DNA of 6,080 nucleotides from Chitinophaga pinensis. GTDB lineage: Bacteria; Bacteroidota; Bacteroidia; SXHM01. How positions within the stretch are numbered: the first letter of the stretch is position 1; the number at the start of each line of letters is the position of its first letter. Under the pieces are notes generated by a model. That model saw nothing but the letters and a program-made list of their open reading frames with translations, was not told where the DNA came from and made no database searches. The DNA is taken from the NCBI GenBank assembly GCA_945889235.1, contig CAMDBK010000190.1, positions 1 through 6,080 of the forward strand, written 5' to 3'. The position numbers were made by a program, and so were the translations under genes. This document shows positions 1-5,719 of the stretch, one piece after another.

Positions 1-138
1 GCAGCCGCAGCAATGAATTTTAAACGAGTCATGAACCTCTGGCGAACAGAGGCAATTAATTTTTGGCAACTCATTCATAATTTTATCCTGTTTGTTTATT
101 GGAATTATTTTGGTCAAAAATTAAAATTGACTTTTTGA
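1..138 (+). CDS. C-terminal end of probable IS transposase (partial, enters from left edge)
   Basis: The plus frame starting at base 1 is open for 45 codons and stops with TGA at 136-138. The peptide begins AAAAMNFKRVMNLWRTEA and ends in an aromatic-rich stretch (FWQLIHNF, VYWNYF) followed by GQKLKLTF. An Ala-rich helix running into N-F-K-R-x-M-x-x-W resembles the last helix of DDE transposases of IS5/IS1182-like elements, where the family motif is roughly A-x-N-(F/L)-K-R. This is pattern recognition, not an alignment. The catalytic DDE residues would lie left of the window and cannot be checked, so it is unknown whether the gene is intact. The stop lies 20 bases before the end of the next gene on the opposite strand, so the right end of the element would have to fall very close to that gene. 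Alternative: the tail of an unrelated gene. The reading frame is clear; the family is moderately likely. Confidence 0.55.
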   Translation, partial: AAAAMNFKRVMNLWRTEAINFWQLIHNFILFVYWNYFGQKLKLTF

Positions 139-158
139 GGTGCGACTAATTAGAAGTT

Positions 159-1127
159 TCAGGGTGCAACAGAAAGTAGGAACTTCTGTTTCATTTCTGT
201 TCGTTCAAACATTCCGCTGATGTCGCGGTATTGAGGAGTAGTACTGCCATCCCATCCGGCACCGTTGTTTTGCATACCGTTCATGCCGGCCATGCTGTTG
301 TTGGGATATCCGTTCATACCAATGCCGCCCATGCCGTTGTTCATTCCATTCATACTATTCATTCCATCCATAGATCCTGTATTTTGCATGCCGCCCCCGG
401 TTCCGTTACCCATGCCACCATAGGTTTGCATACCGCCACCGTTTACAACACTTGCAGCGTTGTTTGTGTTTAGGCTACTAAGGTTAGCGTTATCCATATC
501 AGCGGGGCGTTCAACTGCAAATATTTCAACACCAAGAATAAGTTCTTTTGTCAGTTCTTCGGTAGTAAATCCATTTCCAAATAATTCATAAAGCGGAATA
601 GCCATTTCATAAACAAGCGTATTCGTGATATCCCAGTTCATGGCTATCAGTATACCTTTGCTTTCTTTCATCGGGAAAGTGCCATTCTGTGTGGCAAAGC
701 CATTGGTCAACATCACATAATTATTTAACAGAAAATTAGATTTTATTCCGTCAATTCCACCTAGGTTTTCTACATAAATATCTTCTGTTTTTTCGCCCTT
801 CACATTTTTTTTGAGCGGAAACTGAATAGAAGCATCCATCTTATTTTTTCCTTTGCGTAGTATACTTACTTCCATTCCGGCTTTCATAATCTTATCCTGA
901 TTTACCATGTCGGGACACTGAAAGCAGAGATACAAAGTGCTGTCATCATTGGCAATTGCAAACATAAGTTGTGTTTTTGCCTCATATAAGCTAAATGGAT
1001 TTATCCATTCCTGTGCATTTCCATCAATGGTAACAGGCTTGACTACTCTTTTTGATTGTGTAGTAGTTTGAGCAAGACAATTTGTTGCCAGCAGCAACAA
1101 AAAGAAAAGATTTATTATTCTGAACAT
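159..1127 (-). CDS. Secreted DOMON/CBM9-like protein with Gly/Met/Asn-rich C-terminal tail
   Basis: This encodes 322 residues from an ATG at 1127. That start begins directly with a signal peptide (MFRIINLFFLLLLATNCLAQ), with likely cleavage before Gln20. The lipobox is poor (Asn at -1 to Cys17), so a lipoprotein is less likely. An in-frame ATG at 1211 would overlap the upstream gene and put 28 polar residues before the signal, so it is rejected. Residues about 30-205 look like a beta-sandwich of the DOMON/CBM9 kind: V-T-I-D-G-N-A-Q-E-W (32-41), then A-N-D-D-S-T-L-Y-L (59-67), the usual 'IDG...W...nD..LY' pattern of carbohydrate- or heme-binding modules. Residues 230-292 are low complexity with 12 Met, many Gly and Asn, including four Met spaced exactly every third residue (253, 256, 259, 262). 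A short charged end follows (FERTEMKQKFLL). No enzyme active site is seen. Function unknown; ligand binding outside the cytoplasm is inferred. It follows the gene at 1174-1491 after 46 bases. Confidence 0.8.
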   Translation of the reverse strand: MFRIINLFFLLLLATNCLAQTTTQSKRVVKPVTIDGNAQEWINPFSLYEAKTQLMFAIANDDSTLYLCFQCPDMVNQDKIMKAGMEVSILRKGKNKMDASIQFPLKKNVKGEKTEDIYVENLGGIDGIKSNFLLNNYVMLTNGFATQNGTFPMKESKGILIAMNWDITNTLVYEMAIPLYELFGNGFTTEELTKELILGVEIFAVERPADMDNANLSSLNTNNAASVVNGGGMQTYGGMGNGTGGGMQNTGSMDGMNSMNGMNNGMGGIGMNGYPNNSMAGMNGMQNNGAGWDGSTTPQYRDISGMFERTEMKQKFLLSVAP

Positions 1128-1133
1128 GAAGGG

Positions 1134-1141
1134 CAAAAGTA
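1134..1141 (-). promoter_or_regulatory. Bacteroidota -7 box (TACTTTTG) for the DOMON-like gene
   Basis: On the minus strand TACTTTTG matches the TAnnTTTG -7 consensus exactly and ends 6 bases before the ATG at 1127. Transcription normally starts about 5-8 bases after this box, which would give a leaderless or nearly leaderless transcript. No good TTG -33 element is present at the usual spacing upstream, so this may be a weak internal promoter, with most transcription coming from the gene before it. The AT-rich background makes chance matches possible. Confidence 0.4.
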
Positions 1142-1173
1142 CAAAATAAGGAATTGCGATTGTTCGTCTTCTT

Positions 1174-1491
1174 TTACCACTGACCGCAGAATTTTCTGTA
1201 CTCATCATCATTGCCGGCTCTTAGTTTTACCCACACATTCAGTTGTTTGTGAAGGGTGTTTTCTAGTCTGCAAAACAGGGCAGTATAATGAACTCCTTTA
1301 TCAACTGAACTTAATGAATTGCACGAAAGAAGATTTTGCTGGGTAAATAAATAAGCGTTATCCAATGAATTGGATTTATTAAGGTTCTTTTCTGTGTTAA
1401 TCATTTGAGTGCAATTCAATTTCAGGGCCTGAGCAAAAGCAGGTGAAATAATAAATACAGAAATTAAAAAGAAGAAAAAGGTTTTAATCAT
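1174..1491 (-). CDS. Small exported four-cysteine protein of unknown function
   Basis: This encodes 105 residues from the ATG at 1491. The first 20 residues form a clear signal peptide (MIKTFFFFLISVFIISPAFA) with an A-F-A cleavage site before Gln21, so the product is exported; the mature protein is about 85 residues. It has four cysteines (27, 57, 74, 102), which could form two disulfides outside the cytoplasm. The sequence around Met30-Cys57 is helical and polar (MINTEKNLNKSNSLDNAYLF), and the end is charged (NDDEYRKFCGQW). I do not recognise a family. In-frame ATG (1506) and longer starts exist, but they lie at or upstream of the transcription start expected from the TATCTTTG box, so 1491 is preferred. 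It is the first gene of a possible two-gene unit with the DOMON-like gene 46 bases downstream. The signal peptide and stop position support a real gene. Confidence 0.7.
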   Translation of the reverse strand: MIKTFFFFLISVFIISPAFAQALKLNCTQMINTEKNLNKSNSLDNAYLFTQQNLLSCNSLSSVDKGVHYTALFCRLENTLHKQLNVWVKLRAGNDDEYRKFCGQW

Positions 1492-1497
1492 TGTCTG

Positions 1498-1527
1498 TTT
1501 TGTCATGCAAAGATACAGATACCTTTG
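1498..1527 (+). promoter_or_regulatory. Promoter of the RluF-like gene (TTTTG-N17-TACCTTTG)
   Basis: TACCTTTG at 1520-1527 is an exact TAnnTTTG match, and TTTTG at 1498-1502 gives a -33 element with a 17-bp spacer, inside the range known for the Bacteroidota primary sigma factor. The box ends 9 bases before the ATG at 1537, so the leader would be only a few bases. The in-frame TTG at 1525 lies inside the box, which argues against it as a start. Confidence 0.6.
1508..1515 (-). promoter_or_regulatory. Divergent -7 box (TATCTTTG) for the small exported protein gene
   Basis: On the minus strand TATCTTTG matches TAnnTTTG exactly and ends 16 bases before the ATG at 1491. A TTG at 1531-1533 (minus strand) could be the -33 element, with a rather short 15-bp spacer. 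The box sits only 4 bases from the opposite-strand box of the RluF-like gene (1520-1527), so the two promoters share the same DNA. Confidence 0.5.
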
Positions 1528-1536
1528 CAGCAACGC

Positions 1537-2079
1537 ATGAAAACGACCAAAGACTTTATTTACATTGCCTATAACAAACCTGTTGGAATAGTTTGCACCA
1601 CCGAAAAAATTGAAGGTAATATCATTGATGCCATCAGCTTTCCAGAGCGTATTTTACCTGTTGGCAGATTGGATAAAGCTTCAGAAGGATTGATATTGCT
1701 GACTAATGATGGGCCTATAATGAATAAAATTACGCATCCTGATTTTGAGCATGAAAAGGAATATGTTGTTACACTAAACCTCCCGCTTCGCACACAGTTT
1801 GTAAAAGCTGTAGCTGAAGGAATGGACATAGGAATTGGTATCACAATGCCTTGTAAAATTACACCGGAACCTGAGAGCAGACGAATCTTCCGTATTGTTT
1901 TGAAACAAGGAATTAACCGACAGATACGCAGAATGTGTAATGTATTTGGCTACCAGGTTTTAAAGCTGCAACGCGTGCGTATTATGAATATCAGCCTTGA
2001 TAAACTAAAGGTTGGGGAGTGGCGACACTTAACGGAAGAAGAAAAAGCAGAGTTATTTGCAAGTTTTAGAAAATACTAA
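1537..2079 (+). CDS. rluF: 23S rRNA pseudouridine synthase, RluF-like, without S4 domain
   Basis: This encodes 180 residues. It isomerises a uridine in 23S rRNA to pseudouridine; the closest family I recognise is RluF (U2604 in E. coli numbering), with RluE (U2457) as the alternative. Visible motifs in order: YIAYNKPVGIVCTTE (9-23); PVGRLDKASEGLILLTNDG (41-59), with catalytic Asp46 in G-R-L-D; HEKEYVVTL (72-80); QGINRQIRRMCNVFGYQVLKL (124-144); and RIMNISLDKLKVGEWRHL (148-165). The last two blocks match my memory of RluF closely. E. coli RluF carries an N-terminal S4 RNA-binding domain. Here the protein starts directly with the catalytic domain, and the upstream DNA belongs to a divergent gene, so the S4 domain is absent, not missed. 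The ATG at 1537 is preferred over TTG at 1525, which lies in the promoter box. The stop is 3 bases from the stop of the convergent gene. Confidence 0.9.
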   Translation: MKTTKDFIYIAYNKPVGIVCTTEKIEGNIIDAISFPERILPVGRLDKASEGLILLTNDGPIMNKITHPDFEHEKEYVVTLNLPLRTQFVKAVAEGMDIGIGITMPCKITPEPESRRIFRIVLKQGINRQIRRMCNVFGYQVLKLQRVRIMNISLDKLKVGEWRHLTEEEKAELFASFRKY

Positions 2080-2082
2080 AAC

Positions 2083-3939
2083 TTATTTATCCAACACCAA
2101 TCTGAAACATCCATTTTCTTTGTGATGATCCGGGGCAAAACGGTTACGGGCTTTACTTTGGCAGCGCAACTCATCACTGCGCCACGACCCGCCTCTGGCA
2201 ACACGGAACATTCCTTTCTTTGTATTTCGCGGATTTAGTTTCGGACTGTGTTTGTAAAAACCTAGCTTGAAATCATCGCTGCAAACTTCCCAGGCATTTC
2301 CGCTCATGTCATACAATCCTAATTCATTTGGTTTCTTTTGTCCAACGGGATGCGTTTTATTTTCGGCATTGTCTGCAAACCAGGCTACTTCATCCACTGT
2401 ATTGCTTCCGCTGTATGTATAACCTTTGCTGAGCTTTCCGCCTAAGGAAGCGTATTCCCATTCTGCCTCAGTAGGCAAGCGAAAATGTTTTCCTGTCAGC
2501 TGAAATAACTTAACCAGAAAGGTATCTATTTCTTTCAGTATTATTTCTTCAACCGGACAATCAGCACATTTGAAAAAGCTGGGATTGCTGCCCATCACAG
2601 CTTGCCATAAATCCTGCTTCACTTCGTATTTGCCGATGTAGAAACTGTTCAGCATAACACTATGTCGCGGACTTCCGCCCCTTACTTTATCATCGCTTCC
2701 CATTTCGTATTCACCGCCTTCAACAAAAATCATTTCGGGATAAACTCCTTCTAATATTGTAGCAACAGGAGTCGCTTTCTTTATTCCGAAATCAGGGCGC
2801 AATCCTTTGTCCATCTCATAGCGCAATCCGAATTGGATAAAACTTCCAAGGCCAAAAGGACGGCCCTGCTGTACGCCTCTTTTCAAGTAGTAGTCTTTGT
2901 CGCCAATGCAGGTGCCGGTGCAGATGTTTGCAGTGGTCAGGAAGGTTTTTCCTTTTTTAACAATGCTGTGTTTTCTTAATCCGTTGTATGCTTTGTCAAC
3001 TGCATCAGAATAATTGTTTCCAGTAACCAAACCCAAACGCAGTGCTGCGCCAATGCCATAAGCAAACATGGCGGTGCAGGAGCTTTCAATAAAATTATCC
3101 GGTTCAGCTTTTCTAACGGGCAACTGAAACCAATGTCCTGTTTTTACATCCTGTAACTCCGGAAGATGAACAATTATTTCTTTCAGATATCCGGCAAACT
3201 CACTCCAATGCGTATTGCTGCGCGGAAGTGTCTCTAAAATATCGGAAAGCGTAACTACAATCCAGCCGTTTCCGCGTCCCCAAATCTCTGCGCTTTTTCT
3301 ATCATCTTTGGTTTGCCAATGCGGTTTGCTGCAAAGACACAAATGATTTTTAGTGTCTGCATCCCAGCCGTGTCGCCATAACCCCCATTCTTTATCAAGT
3401 AGTTTCTCACGGTGAATTCTTATTTGAAGAACCAGTTCATCTAAGTATTTTTCATCATCTGTTGCATCATACATCGCGAGTAAAAATTGTCCAACCATAA
3501 AACCGGTATCGTCCCATAGTTCAGTAAAAAGCATCAGGTGCGAAACGCCACCTTCCTTTGTTCTGCGTATGTTTTTATAATCGCTGTATATTTTCTCGCA
3601 TTTGCTTAGATACTTCAATTCACCAGTAGTTTTATATAAAAAGGCCATGCCTAAACCAGAAGCAACTGCATTGGGTGTTTTGCCGTTTGCAAAGCCAAAG
3701 TTTTTATCCATGGCTTTTTTGATGTAGTTGAAATAAATTGGTTTTTGCGGTTCAGGACTTAACTCATATTCCATCACCATTACCTTTAATAATGCAGCGT
3801 TCTGCCAGTCCCACTTGTAATGATTGGCAGGCAAATATTTTTCACGGGCATAGGCATCAAGTGAATCAACCCAGGTTTGGGCAAAACCATTCTGTGAGGT
3901 GATGAAGAGAAATAGAAAAATAATCTTGCAGTACTTCAT
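2083..3939 (-). CDS. Exported GH88/GH105 unsaturated glucuronyl hydrolase fused to FGE-like (SUMF1) domain
   Basis: This encodes 618 residues. A signal peptide (1-20, ending GFA before Gln21) exports it. Residues about 25-376 are a GH88/GH105 (alpha/alpha)6 barrel; the family removes the unsaturated uronic acid left at the non-reducing end of oligosaccharides by polysaccharide lyases. Motifs: W-D-W-Q-N-A-A-L-L (43-51); L-W-D-D-T-G-F-M (141-148), where an Asp is the expected catalytic acid; G-L-W-R-H-G-W-D (186-193); W-G-R-G-N-G-W (220-226); E-S-S-C-T-A-M-F-A-Y (285-294); and G-L-G-S-F (363-367). After a short linker, residues about 400-617 are a formylglycine-generating-enzyme/SUMF1 fold: F-V-E-G-G-E-Y-E-M-G-S (405-415), R-L-P-T-E-A-E-W-E-Y-A (487-497), G-L-Y-D-M-S-G-N-A-W-E (541-551), R-G-G-S-W (582-586) and a final C-F-R-L. 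Only Cys593 lies near R-G-G-S-W, so the paired cysteines of aerobic FGE are missing; a binding or structural role is more likely than sulfatase activation. The hydrolase call is strong; the substrate is unknown. Confidence 0.9.
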   Translation of the reverse strand: MKYCKIIFLFLFITSQNGFAQTWVDSLDAYAREKYLPANHYKWDWQNAALLKVMVMEYELSPEPQKPIYFNYIKKAMDKNFGFANGKTPNAVASGLGMAFLYKTTGELKYLSKCEKIYSDYKNIRRTKEGGVSHLMLFTELWDDTGFMVGQFLLAMYDATDDEKYLDELVLQIRIHREKLLDKEWGLWRHGWDADTKNHLCLCSKPHWQTKDDRKSAEIWGRGNGWIVVTLSDILETLPRSNTHWSEFAGYLKEIIVHLPELQDVKTGHWFQLPVRKAEPDNFIESSCTAMFAYGIGAALRLGLVTGNNYSDAVDKAYNGLRKHSIVKKGKTFLTTANICTGTCIGDKDYYLKRGVQQGRPFGLGSFIQFGLRYEMDKGLRPDFGIKKATPVATILEGVYPEMIFVEGGEYEMGSDDKVRGGSPRHSVMLNSFYIGKYEVKQDLWQAVMGSNPSFFKCADCPVEEIILKEIDTFLVKLFQLTGKHFRLPTEAEWEYASLGGKLSKGYTYSGSNTVDEVAWFADNAENKTHPVGQKKPNELGLYDMSGNAWEVCSDDFKLGFYKHSPKLNPRNTKKGMFRVARGGSWRSDELRCQSKARNRFAPDHHKENGCFRLVLDK

Positions 3940-3969
3940 TGTAAAATCTGAGAGTGCGAATATACTTTG
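3939..3969 (+). promoter_or_regulatory. Possible promoter of the M19-like gene (TTG-N19-TATACTTTG)
   Basis: TTG at 3939-3941 and TATACTTTG at 3961-3969 are separated by 19 bp. The downstream box has one base more than the TAnnTTTG consensus, so it is an imperfect match. A start near 3976 would give a leader of about 40 bases before the ATG at 4017. The TTG overlaps the start codon region of the divergent gene. A second imperfect box (TAATTTTT, 4005-4012) has no TTG partner. Confidence 0.35.
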
Positions 3970-3984
3970 TAGTACCTAATTCAA
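3957..3984 (-). promoter_or_regulatory. Possible promoter of the GH105-FGE gene (TTG-N17-TATATTCG)
   Basis: On the minus strand TTG at 3984-3982 is followed after 17 bases by TATATTCG (3964-3957), which differs from TAnnTTTG at one fixed position. Transcription from it would start roughly 10 bases before the ATG at 3939. It overlaps the possible promoter of the divergent M19-like gene in the same 77-base gap, so only one may be used at a time. Confidence 0.35.
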
Positions 3985-4016
3985 TTAGCATTATTTTAAC
4001 CGACTAATTTTTATCT

Positions 4017-5342
4017 ATGCTTCGTTGTAAAAGTCTTATTGCATTGGTTATTATTTCTGGATTGTATTTTCACACAACAGCGCAGGAAATCCGTGAATAC
4101 ATGGATTTGCAGGTGCACCCAACCATGCACATTCCTTTTTCTTTTTTCGGGAAAGGTATGACATGGATTGATGAAGAGCATCCTCCCAAACTTAGGTACA
4201 AACATTTTCTTAAAAATATCAGTTACGCCAACTATTTCAATCATAATAAAGGGTTACGTATTATGGTGGTGGGTGCTATAACGCGCGAAAATATGTGGAG
4301 CAGGAAGAATGCCCGTAAAATGTTGCTCAGGCATTTTGATTATTTCAAAGAGTTTGTAAAAAATAATCCGGAAGGTTTTGCAATTGCACGAACACCGCAG
4401 GAGGTAAGGGAACTGGTGAATACTACCGATAAAACAATTATTATTTTTTCCATTGAAAATGGCAGAAATATAGTGGACAGCCAAGAAGATGCAAACTTCT
4501 GGGCTGAGCAAGGTGTGTCGTTTATTACCCTTGTTCATCTTATGGATTCCAGGTATGGCGCATCTGCAATCAGACCGGGATTTGGAACTTCTTTGCTCAA
4601 TATTAAAGGACTTTTTCGCAGAGAAAAAAAGAGAGGCTTGACTGAAAAAGGTAAACAGGCTATCCAATGGCTTGCCAATGCAGGCGTTATGACCGACCTT
4701 ACCCACATGAGCGATTTAACCCGCAAAGGTGCACTTTCCTTTATGGAAGAAAAAGGTATTCCGCCTTTGGTTACGCACGATATGTTTAAGCCAATACAAA
4801 ATCATCCGCGCGGAGTAGAGGAGGAGGATGTTATAAATATATACCGCAACAAAGGATTAATGTCGTTGCCGCTGAGCGGTGAATCATTGATGGCTTTTAA
4901 GCCTTCTGAAAAGTATAAAGCAAAGCTCGACAGCCTTACCCGTTATTGCAATGGCTCTATTGATTCATACATCTTCAGTTACCTTGCCTTGAAAGTGTTT
5001 ATTGAAACTAATATTGCTGCTATTTATGGCAATACTAATCTTACCCTGAAAGACCTTGACGAAAAAGAATTGGTCAATATCAGCATTGGTTTCCAGAGTG
5101 ATTTTAACGGATGGGTAAACCACCACCGCCCGCGCTACGGCAAGGATGGCTGCTATGAGCTTGTTCCCGGAATGGCGTATGAAGATATTGAAGTACAGGG
5201 AATGGCGCACCCGGGTTTAATGGATTCGCACTGGAAACTGATGGCAAAAGAAGGGGTGGATATTGAACCCGTAAAACGTGCTTCTGAAAAGTTCTTACAA
5301 ATGTGGCAGCAGTTTTTGGATAGGAGGGGGAAGTTTAATTAG
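4017..5342 (+). CDS. Exported M19 (membrane dipeptidase-like) amidohydrolase with altered first metal motif
   Basis: This encodes 441 residues. The N-terminus (MLRCKSLIALVIISGLYFHTTA, then Gln23) is a signal peptide, so the product acts outside the cytoplasm. The body matches the M19 renal-dipeptidase family, binuclear-zinc TIM-barrel enzymes that cleave dipeptides or related amides. Landmarks: F-S-I-E-N-G (144-149), with Glu147 as the bridging carboxylate; V-M-T-D-L-T-H-M-S-D (224-233), with His230; L-V-T-H-D-M-F-K-P-I-Q-N-H-P-R (251-265), with His254 and Arg265; I-G-F-Q-S-D-F-N-G (357-365), with Asp362; and the usual C-terminal G-M-A-H-P-G-L and F-L-Q-M-W. The first motif, normally D-x-H-x-D, reads D-L-Q-V-H-P-T (30-36), so the first metal His is Gln32 and the Asp is His34. 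Activity is therefore uncertain, and the substrate cannot be named. Residues 292-350 carry extra sequence compared with short M19 enzymes. It is transcribed divergently from the GH105-FGE gene. Confidence 0.85.
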   Translation: MLRCKSLIALVIISGLYFHTTAQEIREYMDLQVHPTMHIPFSFFGKGMTWIDEEHPPKLRYKHFLKNISYANYFNHNKGLRIMVVGAITRENMWSRKNARKMLLRHFDYFKEFVKNNPEGFAIARTPQEVRELVNTTDKTIIIFSIENGRNIVDSQEDANFWAEQGVSFITLVHLMDSRYGASAIRPGFGTSLLNIKGLFRREKKRGLTEKGKQAIQWLANAGVMTDLTHMSDLTRKGALSFMEEKGIPPLVTHDMFKPIQNHPRGVEEEDVINIYRNKGLMSLPLSGESLMAFKPSEKYKAKLDSLTRYCNGSIDSYIFSYLALKVFIETNIAAIYGNTNLTLKDLDEKELVNISIGFQSDFNGWVNHHRPRYGKDGCYELVPGMAYEDIEVQGMAHPGLMDSHWKLMAKEGVDIEPVKRASEKFLQMWQQFLDRRGKFN

Positions 5343-5383
5343 TGTTTGTTGCCTTTACTACGTTTTCTTTTTTTCGTAAGCTG

Positions 5384-5396
5384 CCTTGTTCCGATT
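5384..5396 (+). repeat. Left 13-bp terminal inverted repeat of the palindromic array
   Basis: CCTTGTTCCGATT is the exact reverse complement of AATCGGAACAAGG at 5707-5719. A near copy in the same orientation (CCTTTATCCGATT, 11 of 13) lies at 5548-5560, where the second 164-bp block begins. I see no direct target-site duplication just outside the pair. Confidence 0.75.
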
Positions 5397-5706
5397 ATCA
5401 ATGGCATATCCCCAACTATTTGCGGAACGATGGGATTAGGCTTGGGGAAACCCCAACGACTTTAGGAACGTTCCCATTTCCGTTGGGGAAACCCCAGCGC
5501 TTCAGGCAACGATGGGATTAACGTTGGCATTTCCCAAAATCTAATCTCCTTTATCCGATTATCATTGGCAAAACCCCAACCATTTCACGAACGATGGGAT
5601 TACCGTTGGGAAAACCCCAACGAGTTAGGGAACGTTCCCATTTACCTTGGGGAAATCCCAACCATTTCGGGAACGATGGGATTGATGTTGGGGAAACCCC
5701 AACCAA

Positions 5707-5719
5707 AATCGGAACAAGG
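5707..5719 (-). repeat. Right 13-bp terminal inverted repeat of the palindromic array
   Basis: AATCGGAACAAGG pairs exactly with the left copy at 5384-5396. The following bases (AGATTGATGTTGGGAG) look like the start of one more degraded unit, so the exact outer limit of the element is uncertain. Confidence 0.75.

Larger units (their letters stand above)
5384..5719. repeat. Palindromic repeat array, about eight 41-bp units in two 164-bp super-units
   Basis: This array fills most of the 444-base gap between two convergent genes (5343-5786), in which I see no gene. Each unit of about 40-42 bp has a hairpin core of the type GTTGGGGAAACCCCAAC (cores near 5442, 5481, 5604, 5647 and 5687; degenerate near 5402, 5523 and 5565), then about 7 variable bases, then GGAACGATGGGATTA or a version in which the ATGGGA part is inverted (GGAACGTTCCCATTT, 5465-5479 and 5628-5642). 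The stretch from 5391 realigns without gaps to that from 5555 (offset 164) for about 140 bases at roughly 80 % identity by hand count, so the array is a duplicated four-unit block. Perfect palindromes include GGAACGTTCC (5465-5474) and GGGAACGTTCCC (5628-5639). Weak repeat traces continue to about 5736. Spacers are not unique and are too short for CRISPR. Function unknown. Confidence 0.85.

Noticed and set aside
36..52. Hairpin CCTCTG-GCGAA-CAGAGG as a terminator
   Set aside because: It lies inside the open transposase-like frame, and the T-run that follows is offset and interrupted, so it is more likely coding sequence.
113..136. GTCAA...TTGAC followed by TTTTT as an intrinsic terminator on plus
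   Set aside because: The stem has only 5 AT-rich pairs with a 9-base loop and overlaps the last codons of the transposase-like frame; too weak to call.
231..473. His-rich plus-strand reading frame of 80 codons
   Set aside because: It is the antisense of the Met-rich tail: ATG codons read as CAT (His) on the other strand. There is no signal, motif or start context of its own.
1128..1211. Longer N-terminus for the DOMON-like protein (ATG at 1211)
   Set aside because: It would overlap the 3' end of the upstream gene by 38 bases and bury the signal peptide behind 28 polar or basic residues. The ATG at 1127 starts right at the signal peptide.
1056..1346. Plus-strand reading frame of 96 codons
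   Set aside because: It spans the signal-peptide end of one minus-strand gene and the 3' half of another, with irregular composition and no family features.
1569..1844. Minus-strand reading frame of 91 codons
   Set aside because: It lies wholly inside the RluF-like gene, whose catalytic motifs are in the plus frame.
2083..3939. Diversity-generating retroelement target protein (FGE/C-type-lectin fold)
   Set aside because: The C-terminal fold can host such variable regions, but no reverse transcriptase or template repeat is seen in the window.
4254..4706. Minus-strand reading frames inside the M19-like gene (also 4011-4244, 4535-4726, 4965-5210)
   Set aside because: Each is antisense to a well-supported coding region, with no recognisable protein features.
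5384..5719. CRISPR array
   Set aside because: Units are about 41 bp with only about 7 variable bases between conserved parts. There are no unique spacers of about 30 bp, the repeats vary widely, and no cas gene is present.
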